A DNA stretch of 64,000 nt from Acidimicrobiales bacterium (GTDB lineage Bacteria > Actinomycetota > Acidimicrobiia > Acidimicrobiales > SHLQ01): assembly GCA_020628865.1 (NCBI GenBank), contig JAHDEJ010000023.1:2578-66577 (forward strand), read 5' to 3'. Of this stretch, positions 8,535 to 17,067 are shown one piece after another (within the stretch, counting starts at the first letter, position 1; each line of letters begins with the position of its first letter). The translations under genes and the position numbers were made by a program. The notes below the pieces were generated by a model. The model saw only the letters and a program-made list of their open reading frames with translations, ran no database searches and was not told the DNA's origin.

Positions 8535-8861
8535 ATGGAACTTCAACGTGAAACAGGAACGTTGCGTGTCGCCGGGCGGGTTGATGCGGTTGTGGCCCCT
8601 GAGCTGCGGGATGCCGTGATCACGCTGGTTGCCGACAACGCTGGTGTGGCCGTGACGGTCGACCTTTCCGGAGTCGACTTCATCGATTCTGCCGGCCTCG
8701 CCTGCCTGGTGCAGGGCATGAAGCGAGCCCGACAGGGTGGTGGCGACCTCCGCTTGACGGCGCCCGAGAACGGCGATGCGTTCCGAGTCTTCGAACTCAC
8801 TCGATTCGATCGGGTCTTCGAATTCGTCGAGGCGCCGGCATCGATGCCGAAGGCGGCATAG
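8535..8861 (+). CDS. STAS-domain anti-sigma-factor antagonist, second copy
   Basis: 108 residues, a single STAS domain with Ser52 in FIDSAGLACLV as the expected phosphorylation site. A clear ribosome-binding site (GAAGGAGA, 8523-8530) precedes ATG 8535, unlike the overlapped starts before it, so it may be made at a higher or independent rate. Two STAS proteins with one kinase and one phosphatase suggest one is the switch input and the other a downstream output. The receiver gene begins 2 bp after its stop. Confidence 0.92.
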   Translation: MELQRETGTLRVAGRVDAVVAPELRDAVITLVADNAGVAVTVDLSGVDFIDSAGLACLVQGMKRARQGGGDLRLTAPENGDAFRVFELTRFDRVFEFVEAPASMPKAA

Positions 8862-8863
8862 CG

Positions 8864-9235
8864 ATGCCGAAGGTACTGGTGGTCGACGACGATGCGGTGA
8901 CTCGGATCACCGTCTCTGCGTTGTTCAGCCGCAATGGCTGCGATGTGGTCGAGGCCGAGGATGCCGCCCACGCCCGCACCCAGTTGGAGGCCCACGATGT
9001 GGACCTCGTGGTGTGCGACTTCGAGATGCCGGGCCAGAACGGCGGAGAGTTTCGCGTGGACCTTGGCGAGGACTATGCGACGCCATTCGTCCTGCTGACC
9101 GGTTTCGGTGGGGAAGCCGAGATCGCTGGTCTCCCCGGTGTCGAGTTGGTCGATGCCGTACTGACCAAGCCGATCGGCTCGTCGTCGATCAGCGACCTGG
9201 TCGACCGATTCCTGGCGGAGTCCAACGCCGCCTGA
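8864..9235 (+). CDS. Single-domain CheY-like response regulator
   Basis: 123 residues, receiver domain only. Acidic pocket Asp8-Asp10, phospho-acceptor Asp52 in VVCDFEMPG, Thr79 in LLTGF and Lys102 in TKPIG are all present. It has no output domain, so it must act by binding a partner, for example the phosphatase earlier in the operon, or act as a phosphate sink. No histidine kinase of the phospho-donor type is in the operon. It is the last gene of the run; the composite palindrome at 9265 lies just downstream. Confidence 0.92.
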   Translation: MPKVLVVDDDAVTRITVSALFSRNGCDVVEAEDAAHARTQLEAHDVDLVVCDFEMPGQNGGEFRVDLGEDYATPFVLLTGFGGEAEIAGLPGVELVDAVLTKPIGSSSISDLVDRFLAESNAA

Positions 9236-9264
9236 TCCCACTCAGCCTCGCCAGGTGCCTCCTT

Positions 9265-9305
9265 AGGTGCCTGGCACCTAATGGGGGCTCAGGTGCCAGG
9301 CACCT
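9265..9305. repeat. Composite palindromic element, copy 2, between convergent genes
   Basis: AGGTGCCTGGCACCT at 9265-9279 and AGGTGCCAGGCACCT at 9291-9305 are separated by 11 bp (AATGGGGGCTC). An extra half-site AGGTGCCT is at 9253-9260. The last base of the element is the first base of the TCA that encodes the glycoside hydrolase stop on the minus strand. The 15-bp stem would fold on either transcript, so it could terminate both the receiver operon and the opposing operon. Confidence 0.9.
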
Positions 9306-11476
9306 CAGTCGTTCGGGGTGCTGGCGTCGAGGATCGAGGTGCCGACCCAACCGTGCTCGATGCGAGCCTCGATCGGGATGGGCGGCGGCGTCAGCTGGGA
9401 GCTCAGACGCTCCCACGGCATGGCCGCAGCCTCGTCGTCCTCGCCCGTCTCATCTGTCGGCGGTTCGGGCCGAGCCAGCTGCTCGAGGGTTGCCAACATC
9501 GACCGCTGCGGTTCCGGCTCGGGCTCGATGACCGGTGGCGCCTCGACCGGCTCGATCGTCGGTTCATCGAGCACCTGCACCTGCACCTGCACCGGTGCGG
9601 GCTCGGGGGCGACCGCCGGTTCGCGCCCCTCGGGCACCGGCCGCCGACCGAGACGGATGTCCACGGCGACGACGCCGATTCCATCGTCGTCGCTTCGATC
9701 GTCCGGCGTGTCCCGTCGGTCGCCGAGTGCGTCTTCCATCAGGGTTTCCCAACGGTGCCGAGAGAGCGCGTCGACCTCGGCCGCCGTCCGCCGCTGGCGT
9801 GGCTTCGTCTTCGCGTTCCGGCGATCGCGGATGCGGCCTCCGGCCAGCCACAGTCCGAAAAGTCCGATGACGGCGATCGCAACGAGTCGCCAGAAGGTCT
9901 TCTGGGTGAGGCGATCGACCAGACCAACCGAGGGCACGGCCTCGAGGTCGGCGTCGGATTGGAGGAGCGCGGCCGCCGGCTTCGGTGAGCCGTCGGCGCG
10001 GAGCAGGCCGAGGTGGGTCTGCGGTCCGGCGTTCCAGGGGAGCAGGCCGGCGTCGGTGGGTGCGGCGGCGAGGTCCCAGAGCGTCCACGGCATCACGTTC
10101 TCGATGCCGAGGTTGTCGGCCACGATGCCGATGTCCGCGTAGTAGGCGGCTTGCTCGGCTTCGGTGTGGCCGCCCGGGAAGATCGAGTTCCACGTTGGGA
10201 GGCCGTATTCGCTGAGAAAGAGGGGGCGGCCGTCGGCGTGGGCGACGAGCTGTGGTCCGAGTTCGGAGAGTGTCTCGGGTGTGCCGTAGTGGTGGAAGGA
10301 GAGGACGTCGACCTGGACCGGCGCCGCCAAGGCGGCTTCCGCCGTCGACCACCCGACGGTGGTCGGGGTTCGGGAGTCGAGTTCACGGAGACTGTGTCCG
10401 ATGTGCCCGAGCCAGGCGTACATGAGTTGTTCGGGGACCTCGTTGGCGCCGATGTCGCGGTCGGGTTCGTTCTTGAGGTCCCACATCGCAAGGGCGGGGT
10501 GGTCCCGAAGTGCTTCGACAACGGTGGTCAGGTGGGTGCGGTCCGAATCCCACTTGTCGGTGCGATGGTCGGTGCGTCCGTCGAAGAGCGTGACGACCAC
10601 GCCGAGGCCGTGGGCGTCGGCGCGGTCCATGAGGTCGAGCACCGGGACGAGCTCATCTTCGGTTGTCCAGCGGCCGAGGAAGCCGTCGAACGGAAGGAAG
10701 ATGCGTACCGAATCGAGGCCGAGGTCCGCAATGCGTTGGAAGTCGGCGTCGACGACGGAACCGTCATAGTTGGGCCAGAACGCATCGAAGGGGGTGTCCT
10801 TCGGGTAGTAGTTGATTCCGTTGAGGGCGATGTCGACGCCGTCGGTCGCCGGAGCGACCGGTTCGGTCCACCACCGGTCTTCGATGTCGCGTCGCACCCA
10901 GTGTTGGATGCGCCAGTTGCCGTCTTCGAGGAGCAAGATCGCCTCGTAGGACTCGTCGGTCTGGAGCCAGCCGGTGACGTCGCCGACTTCGGCGGCCCGG
11001 ACCAGTTCGACCCGGTCGGCGGTGAGGCCGATGACCTGTCCGTCCTGGGAGTAGAAGTCGATCCGCAGTTCGTGGGCGATCTGGTGGGTGGGGAGGTTCT
11101 GGGTGTCGCCGACCGAGGCAAGCAGCCCCTCGAGCGCGGAGTTGGAGAAGTACACCTCCAGGCCGGTGGTGTCGCCGGTTTGGGCGACGATCGAGAGCTG
11201 TTCCCACGCTCGCAGCCACGCCGAGGTGACGTCGACGCGGGTGAGCGGTTCCATCTCCCGACGCAGATCCGGCCGGTCGGGCTGCCACAGGACCGCGTCG
11301 AGCTGATCGGCCGGCAGCTTCGCGGCCTCGTTGAAGATCTCGTTGGTCTGTTCCGATTGCGTGATGTCGCCAAACCATCGCGATGCGCCCATCGCAAAGA
11401 GCACGGCGAGGATTCCGAACCAGCCGAGAATGGCCAGCTTGATGATGTTCTTCCGGTTCTTGACGCCGCCTCTCAT
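9305..11476 (-). CDS. Membrane-anchored clan-A glycoside hydrolase (GH5-like)
   Basis: 723 residues. Order: short basic N-terminus, membrane segment at about 12-32, an NTF2-like domain (about 65-205), a TIM barrel (about 215-500), a second membrane segment (about 523-545), and a 180-residue acidic Pro/Glu-rich tail. The barrel keeps both clan-A glutamates: acid/base Glu337 in LKNEPD and nucleophile Glu423 in LSEYGL. The likely topology puts the hydrolase outside and the tail inside. It probably trims or cleaves the glycan made by the same operon, as BcsZ or PelA do in other systems. ATG 11476 overlaps the stop of the small gene before it. Confidence 0.82.
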   Translation of the reverse strand: MRGGVKNRKNIIKLAILGWFGILAVLFAMGASRWFGDITQSEQTNEIFNEAAKLPADQLDAVLWQPDRPDLRREMEPLTRVDVTSAWLRAWEQLSIVAQTGDTTGLEVYFSNSALEGLLASVGDTQNLPTHQIAHELRIDFYSQDGQVIGLTADRVELVRAAEVGDVTGWLQTDESYEAILLLEDGNWRIQHWVRRDIEDRWWTEPVAPATDGVDIALNGINYYPKDTPFDAFWPNYDGSVVDADFQRIADLGLDSVRIFLPFDGFLGRWTTEDELVPVLDLMDRADAHGLGVVVTLFDGRTDHRTDKWDSDRTHLTTVVEALRDHPALAMWDLKNEPDRDIGANEVPEQLMYAWLGHIGHSLRELDSRTPTTVGWSTAEAALAAPVQVDVLSFHHYGTPETLSELGPQLVAHADGRPLFLSEYGLPTWNSIFPGGHTEAEQAAYYADIGIVADNLGIENVMPWTLWDLAAAPTDAGLLPWNAGPQTHLGLLRADGSPKPAAALLQSDADLEAVPSVGLVDRLTQKTFWRLVAIAVIGLFGLWLAGGRIRDRRNAKTKPRQRRTAAEVDALSRHRWETLMEDALGDRRDTPDDRSDDDGIGVVAVDIRLGRRPVPEGREPAVAPEPAPVQVQVQVLDEPTIEPVEAPPVIEPEPEPQRSMLATLEQLARPEPPTDETGEDDEAAAMPWERLSSQLTPPPIPIEARIEHGWVGTSILDASTPND

Positions 11477-11652
11477 GGCAGCCCCGGAACATGATGGATG
11501 TCGGGCAGGCCGATCATCGTGAAGAAGATGCCGACACCACCGGAGAAGAGCAGGCGCGCCATGACGGCGACGGTGGCGAGACCGGCACAGCAGAGCAACG
11601 CAAAGATGACGAGTTTGACCAGGTTCTTGCCGCTCTTGATTCCGCCTTGCAT
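11473..11652 (-). CDS. Small membrane protein (59 residues) in the glycan operon
   Basis: MQGGIKSGKNLVKL leads into one long hydrophobic stretch (about 13-36) and a second shorter one (about 38-50). It is locked into the operon on both sides: its ATG shares a base with the stop of the Ig-like gene (TAATG) and its TGA overlaps the ATG of the hydrolase (ATGA). Its first 14 residues closely match those of the hydrolase (MRGGVKNRKNIIKL), which suggests a shared membrane-insertion or partner-binding signal, or derivation by partial duplication. No known family recognised. The overlaps at both ends make a real gene likely. Confidence 0.72.
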   Translation of the reverse strand: MQGGIKSGKNLVKLVIFALLCCAGLATVAVMARLLFSGGVGIFFTMIGLPDIHHVPGLP

Positions 11653-12920
11653 TACTGGTCCTCCAGGACGAGTTCGGAGCCGAGTACCCGGACGGTGACT
11701 CGGGTGGTGTCGGCGTCGGCCGGGAAGAAGGCCGTACCGATGCCGAGGGACAGGTCGATGCTGCGAACTTCTCCGTCGGCGAGTTCGACGGTGGCCACCG
11801 CGCCTTCGGGAACGAACGATCCGCGCACGGATCGGATCGGTCCGACGTGGACCATGGTCGTCAGCTCGTTTCGTTCGACCTCGGCGGTCATGGAGGCGAT
11901 GGCGGTCGGGAAGTCGACGTCGAGCACGTCGCTTCGTGTGCCGGAGGCGACGATCATGAGCGTGGCGGAGCCGGGTCGATCGGGAACTTCGAGGGTGAAC
12001 TCGGCCCGACCGTCGATCGTCTGGCTGTGGATCCGTCGGGTGCCGGTGACTCCCGACGTGTCCAGATAGGCGACCACGCCGTCGGGCATGACGTTGCCGA
12101 ACTGGTCGACGAGCACGTCCGATCGGACTCGGATCAATGCCTGTCCGTCGGCGGGAACGATCGGGTCGACGAGTTCGATTTCGAAGGGAACCGGAATGTC
12201 GGCGACTTCGAGAAAGTCGCGTTCGGGGGCGCCGGCTTCGCCGGACTCGGTGGCGATGCGGGTGCGTCCGGTGACCGTCCGGGAGAAGACCTCGTACCAC
12301 GCGAGCAGATCTTCGGTTTCGTCGCTCTCTTCCTCGACGGCGAGGTTGGGTCGTGTCGTGGTGAAGTCGACTCGGGTGCCTTCGGCGACCGGGTTGCCGA
12401 ATTCGTCTTCGGGGATCGCCACCAACATGACGAAGTGCGCAGCGTCGGCGATCACGGTGCGCGGCCCGAGGTAGACGTCGATCGGGTCGGTGGGTGGGCC
12501 GGGTTCGATCTCCACGACCTGGGTGGCGACGGCATCGCCCTGGGCGATCGTGAGCAGCACGCTTCCCGAAGCCGGGCCGTTCACGGCGGCGACGTCGATC
12601 AGCGCGCTCGCCCCATCGGGAGTGAACGGGTACTCGATGAGCCCGTAGCCGGCTTCGAGCGTGGCGACGATCTCGAGCCCGGGCGTGACGCCATCGACGA
12701 GAATCTGGAAGTCCTCACCAGCGCTCACGCGTTCCGGTGCATCGACCGAGAGGACATCGGTCATCGCGATCGTGGGCGGCGCAATCTGCGGAGGCCCGTC
12801 GTCGCCCCGAGGCCAGGTGAACCACAAGGCAACCACGCTGAGGGCGAGCACGATCTCGATGCGGCGGCGACGCGACTTCGGGAGCGCCTTCCAACGGGCG
12901 ACGAACGAATCGATACCCAT
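11652..12920 (-). CDS. Membrane-anchored protein with Ig/invasin-like domains
   Basis: 422 residues. A basic N-terminus (KALPKSRRRRIE) is followed by one membrane segment (about 23-39), then an exported, beta-rich part with several Ig-like (Big/invasin-type) repeats, each with a DEFGNPV or DQFGNVM-like strand typical of bacterial Ig-like group 1 domains. It probably forms a surface or periplasm-equivalent scaffold for the glycan machinery. ATG 12920 overlaps the stop of the upstream gene by one base; a longer frame to 13787 is antisense-like and rejected. Confidence 0.78.
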   Translation of the reverse strand: MGIDSFVARWKALPKSRRRRIEIVLALSVVALWFTWPRGDDGPPQIAPPTIAMTDVLSVDAPERVSAGEDFQILVDGVTPGLEIVATLEAGYGLIEYPFTPDGASALIDVAAVNGPASGSVLLTIAQGDAVATQVVEIEPGPPTDPIDVYLGPRTVIADAAHFVMLVAIPEDEFGNPVAEGTRVDFTTTRPNLAVEEESDETEDLLAWYEVFSRTVTGRTRIATESGEAGAPERDFLEVADIPVPFEIELVDPIVPADGQALIRVRSDVLVDQFGNVMPDGVVAYLDTSGVTGTRRIHSQTIDGRAEFTLEVPDRPGSATLMIVASGTRSDVLDVDFPTAIASMTAEVERNELTTMVHVGPIRSVRGSFVPEGAVATVELADGEVRSIDLSLGIGTAFFPADADTTRVTVRVLGSELVLEDQ

Positions 12921-15900
12921 CACGACGCTCCCATGAACGCGGACAGGTCGATACGGATCGAGTCGTAGGACAGATCGTCGGGTACGTCGACGAGGGTGGG
13001 AAGTTCGCGGAGGATGCCGGTGCTCGGTTCGATGCCGTTGTGGAACTCGATGAGCGGGATGTCGGTTTCGAGGTGTCCGCTGATGTCGTCGAGTTGCACG
13101 CTGAACTCGCCCCGTCGCTGCGACCGGATCGAGTATTCGAGGTAGTAGTTCTGCACCCACATGACCTCGCCGTCTTCGTCGAGGAAGCTGATGAGGATGC
13201 GGGGGATGACGGCTTCGGAGACACCGTCGTTGCGAAGCTCGCCGATGAGTTGGAGGCTGCCATCCGGGTTCTCGACGACCTCGGCGTCGTTGACGCCAAG
13301 ACCGCGGTAGAGCCCGCCGGTGGTGACGACGCCCTTCGCATAGACCTCGGCCGAGGCGATGTCGTCCTCGATCCTGAGCGGCGTGAAGTCGAAGGGGTCG
13401 AAGTCCAGGTTCTGCCCGGCGGCCACTTCTTCGAATCGGATCAGGAATGGGGTGGACTCGCGCGGTCGGATCGCGTGGATGATCTGTTCGGTGGCGTTGT
13501 ACCGGCCGATGATCTCGTCGTCCGCGTTCCGCAGCACGCCGGTGATCGTGATGTCGCCGGGGTCGACGTCGAGGTTGACGACCTCGCCGACGATGACCGG
13601 CTCGCCGTCGACGTCCATGAGATCGATGTGTTTGAGGTAGAGCTCCGGCCGATCCTGGACGTCGGTCAGCTCGGTCGTTCCGGAGGTGACTCGGCGGCGA
13701 CCCTGGATCACGTAGTCCACGTCGGCGCGGCGGGAGAGCTGGTCGGGCGGGATGCTGACCTCGGTCGAGTCGGGTGTGATGTACCACTCGCCGTCACGTT
13801 TGTGGAGTTCGTGGGTCCGCGTGATCGGGTACCAGTTGAGTGCCGTGAGGTATTCGAGGTCGGCCTGCACGATCACGCGGTTCTCGTCGATGACTTCGAT
13901 CGTTTCGACGGTGAGGCTGTCGAGCTTTGCGTAGGACGCGAGCATGCCGCCGCGTACGGACACCTGCAGTCGCCACAATTCCCAGCCCGGCTTGGTGACC
14001 GGGTCGAGCGAGTCGTAGGCGAGCTCCCAGCGCCGGAAGTCGAGGTGGTCGTAGTAGTCCTCCACGACCGTGACGGGGTCGGCGGGTGTCGCGTAGGAAC
14101 GCAGCGCCTGCACGGGGAAGAAGGCGAGGGCGAAGATGATCACGGCGAGGCGGATGCGGCGACGGCGCATCGAGACCCGTCGGGAGAATCGGGCTCGAAC
14201 CTGCCCGATGAGCCGTTCGTTCCAGTGCGGCTTGTTCTCGTCGATGAGTTCGCCCGGCGGAAGGTTGCGTTGGAGTTTGAAGAGGTAGCCGTCGAGCCAG
14301 CCGAAGGGCCCGACGAGAATTCGCTGGTTCGCACGATCCGTGTCGAATTCGGGCTCGACACCGGGACGGCCGAGCAGGTTCCAGGCGAGCAGGTGGAGGG
14401 CGAGGACGATCGCGGCTGGGGGAACGGTGCCCCACATGATTCGCTGCCACGGTGGCACTTCACGCACCGGAAGTTCGGCGGGGAGCGGCGGAATGTCGGC
14501 GCGTTCCCAGACGACGATGCCGTTCTCCAGCGGACCGAGTCGCTGCCAACCGGAGAAGTGCAGGAGCGGGTCGTAGAACTGGTCGTTCGAGAAGACGTAT
14601 TTGAGGTTGTACTTCTCGGGCACTTCGAGGAACTGCTGCAGCGAGCCGAGCCCGGAGATGCCGCGGTACTTGGCGCCTTCCAGTCGTTCGACGGAGGTGG
14701 AGGTGAGTTCGGGGAGGCGCCGGACGGAGTGGTAGTTGCCGTCCACCTGGGTGGCCGTGGTCTGGGCGGACAGCCAGGCGACCTGGTCGCCGAAGCCGAG
14801 GGTCAGGAAGCGCCAGCGTTCGTGCTGGTCCTTCTCGATGAAGGCGACGATCGGGTCGGTGTCGATTCGCTGCGGCTGGAACTTTCGGTACTGGGCGAGC
14901 GTGGCCGAGAACAACGACATCACGACGATGCCGATGATGAACCCGCCCTGGATCCCTCGCCACAGGCGGACGCCGCCGGTTTCGCGAAGCCAGTTTGCGA
15001 TCGTTCCCTTTTCGAGGCTGTGCACGAAGAGACCGCCGAGCGGAAGGATCTGCATGGACGCCCAGAACGTGAACCGGTCGAGGGTGAGAACGTCGAACGC
15101 GTGACCGAGGAGGAGCTTCGGGATCGGCGTGGTGCCGCCAGTGCCGAGCACGAACAGCAGGAAGATCGATGCAGCGATCGGCCACTTGCGATCGAGGGTC
15201 GCCCGCAGGAGTGCGTACGGCAGAACGAAGATCATCATTCCCCACGGGATGACGAAGAACACGAGGCCGATGTTGCGGTCGACGAGGAAGTTGTTTCGGC
15301 TGCCGTGGGGGATAGAGATCTGCGTGATCGGGTCGGTGGCCGACCACCACCAGTAGGGCAGGACGACGATGACGAGGGCCGCGAGGACGCCCAGACCCAT
15401 GACGCAGACGCGCACGAGTGCAGGGCCGGCTCGTCGAACTCGTCGGGCGATCAGCGGGATGAACGTGGTGCTCGTCATCCGGGGGTCGCCACCGAAGGGT
15501 TCGTCGGCGACCGGCTTGCGGGATTCTTCGAGGAGGCCGTGGGCCACGACGGGGCCGAGGAAGAAGACGGAACCGAAGAGCGTGGTGACGTGGTGGCCGG
15601 CGGTGCATGCGGCGAGGACGAGGGTGCCGGAGACCAGGTCGGCGACCCGGCCTTCGAACGCCCACTTGCGCATGTAGGGAAGCGAGTTGAGCAGGAAGGC
15701 GAGCGCCCACGTCGTGGGAAGCTGGCCGAAGACGTGCACGGTCTCGGCGATCGCCGACGAGCCAACGAGCAGGAGCGCGGCGTTGGCGGCCGCCTGCTTG
15801 TGCACCCACATGCGGGAGAACCGGTAGACGCCCACGGTGAGAAGCAGCAGCGCACCGATCTGCAGCAGCGCGAACGCGAGCTCGAGGTCGCCGGTCAGTT

Positions 15901-16399
15901 TGGACAGCGCAGCGGTGGCCTGGTGGGTGCCGGGCGGGTACGAGACCGTGGTGAAGCCGGTGTACCAGCGTTGGTCCCAGGTGCTGAACCAGTCGCGGGC
16001 GTAGTGGTCGCCGAGGAAGATGTGGACGTAGGCGTCGTAGGTGCTCTCGTAGCTGCGGAACAGCAACAGGCCGCCGTGGTAGAAGAGGCAGATGATGAGC
16101 GCCCAGCGGAGGCGAATCGGGATGAGGACGCCGTCGTCATCGTCATCGCTCGGGTAGGCGTCGCGGTCGGTGGTCACCGGTTCGCTGCCGGCAGCCGGTG
16201 GAGGTGGCGACTTCGAGCCGTGGGTTTCGCCGGGAGTTTCGCGGTCGTCGTCCGGCCGGCCGTCGGGGTGGAAGCGCAGGTTGGTGCCGTTGCGCCGCCG
16301 TCGTGGGAGTCGTGGTGCGGGGATCGTGGGGCGCGGCAGGCTGCGGCGTGTCAGCAGTTCGCTGACGGATCCGCGGAGGGCCCCTGTCGTCGCCATCAT
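12920..16399 (-). CDS. Large polytopic membrane protein, GT-C-like, with extracytoplasmic NTF2-like and beta domains
   Basis: About 1159 residues from ATG 16399 (ATG 16396 is next to it). The first 60-100 residues are basic, Pro-rich and Asp-rich and probably cytoplasmic. About 10-12 membrane segments follow, with a first loop STYDAYVHIFLGDHY and WDQRWYTGFTTVSYPPGTH. Acidic first loops and a YPPG motif of this kind occur in GT-C glycosyltransferases that use polyprenyl-phospho-sugars. After the last helix come an NTF2-like domain (DYYDHLDFRRWELAYDSLDP) and two beta domains of FxLYD-like appearance. It heads a four-gene overlapped operon. The function as sugar transferase or polymerase is inference. 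Confidence 0.72.
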   Translation of the reverse strand: MMATTGALRGSVSELLTRRSLPRPTIPAPRLPRRRRNGTNLRFHPDGRPDDDRETPGETHGSKSPPPPAAGSEPVTTDRDAYPSDDDDDGVLIPIRLRWALIICLFYHGGLLLFRSYESTYDAYVHIFLGDHYARDWFSTWDQRWYTGFTTVSYPPGTHQATAALSKLTGDLELAFALLQIGALLLLTVGVYRFSRMWVHKQAAANAALLLVGSSAIAETVHVFGQLPTTWALAFLLNSLPYMRKWAFEGRVADLVSGTLVLAACTAGHHVTTLFGSVFFLGPVVAHGLLEESRKPVADEPFGGDPRMTSTTFIPLIARRVRRAGPALVRVCVMGLGVLAALVIVVLPYWWWSATDPITQISIPHGSRNNFLVDRNIGLVFFVIPWGMMIFVLPYALLRATLDRKWPIAASIFLLFVLGTGGTTPIPKLLLGHAFDVLTLDRFTFWASMQILPLGGLFVHSLEKGTIANWLRETGGVRLWRGIQGGFIIGIVVMSLFSATLAQYRKFQPQRIDTDPIVAFIEKDQHERWRFLTLGFGDQVAWLSAQTTATQVDGNYHSVRRLPELTSTSVERLEGAKYRGISGLGSLQQFLEVPEKYNLKYVFSNDQFYDPLLHFSGWQRLGPLENGIVVWERADIPPLPAELPVREVPPWQRIMWGTVPPAAIVLALHLLAWNLLGRPGVEPEFDTDRANQRILVGPFGWLDGYLFKLQRNLPPGELIDENKPHWNERLIGQVRARFSRRVSMRRRRIRLAVIIFALAFFPVQALRSYATPADPVTVVEDYYDHLDFRRWELAYDSLDPVTKPGWELWRLQVSVRGGMLASYAKLDSLTVETIEVIDENRVIVQADLEYLTALNWYPITRTHELHKRDGEWYITPDSTEVSIPPDQLSRRADVDYVIQGRRRVTSGTTELTDVQDRPELYLKHIDLMDVDGEPVIVGEVVNLDVDPGDITITGVLRNADDEIIGRYNATEQIIHAIRPRESTPFLIRFEEVAAGQNLDFDPFDFTPLRIEDDIASAEVYAKGVVTTGGLYRGLGVNDAEVVENPDGSLQLIGELRNDGVSEAVIPRILISFLDEDGEVMWVQNYYLEYSIRSQRRGEFSVQLDDISGHLETDIPLIEFHNGIEPSTGILRELPTLVDVPDDLSYDSIRIDLSAFMGAS

Positions 16400-16589
16400 T
16401 CCCACATGTCCACATCGGCGAAATCGTTGATTTCTGAATGCGCGTAGCGGGAATGACACGTGGTCCTTACCCATGTGAAGCCCGGATCATTTTTCGTGGT
16501 TGTCGTGTGGGCCGTTTGGCCCGTTCCGTCAGCGACGTCGTGCGTGCGGCGCCTCAAGCGCCCGCGGTGTCGCGTCGACACCACAGGGC

Positions 16590-17057
16590 ATGTCCGAGCT
16601 GTTCGATCGACGGGGAATTCACCTGTTCATTCAGATGGTGAGATTCCTGGTCGCCGGGGTGCTCTGGGCGATCACCCTGGTCTACGGAACGCTTGGGCTC
16701 GGACGATTCAGCCGGATCTTCACCGGGGATGTCTCGTTCGGTGCGTTGGACGGCTTTCAATTCGTCGAGGCGATGTACGGGGCGTTCTGGAGGATGCTCC
16801 TTGCGATCGCCGCCGCATGGGGCGTGTGGCGGGTGCTTCGTTGGGATCCGGGCGGTCGTCGAGCCGAGGCGGCGATGGTGCGTCGCCGTCAGGTCGCGGC
16901 GAAGGCTCGCGCCGGGCAGGCCCCGGCGGGCCTTCGGGTCTGTCCGCTGTTGGAGACGCTTGGACTGCCGTCGCCGCAGGACCATCGGCGATGCCCACTG
17001 CTTGACTCGTTGACTTCGCAACGGTCGGGACCGTTGGTGTCTGCCTCCCCCTCGTAG
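16590..17057 (+). CDS. Predicted small membrane protein of unknown function
   Basis: About 155 residues. Two hydrophobic helices (MVRFLVAGVLWAITLVYG and FWRMLLAIAAAWGVWRVLRW) flank a short loop, then comes a basic tail. The amino-acid pattern looks like a real membrane protein rather than a shadow frame, and nothing better is on the other strand. The start is uncertain: ATG 16590 (MSELF) or ATG 16635 (MVRFL); neither has a strong ribosome-binding site. It ends 10 bp before engB. The low-complexity C-terminal end may be over-long. No family recognised. Confidence 0.45.
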   Translation: MSELFDRRGIHLFIQMVRFLVAGVLWAITLVYGTLGLGRFSRIFTGDVSFGALDGFQFVEAMYGAFWRMLLAIAAAWGVWRVLRWDPGGRRAEAAMVRRRQVAAKARAGQAPAGLRVCPLLETLGLPSPQDHRRCPLLDSLTSQRSGPLVSASPS

Positions 17058-17067
17058 ACTTGGTTCT

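Noticed and set aside
11652-13787. A 711-residue version of the Ig-like protein starting at 13787
   Set aside because: The first 289 residues are Arg/His/Pro-rich antisense-like sequence overlapping the upstream gene; ATG 12920 gives a proper basic N-terminus and membrane segment.
13040-16447. Forward frame of 1135 codons opposite the large membrane protein gene
   Set aside because: It is exactly antisense to a gene with clear membrane helices and domain signs, is rich in Glu/Asp/Arg/Val from high-GC third-position effects, and has no recognisable motif.
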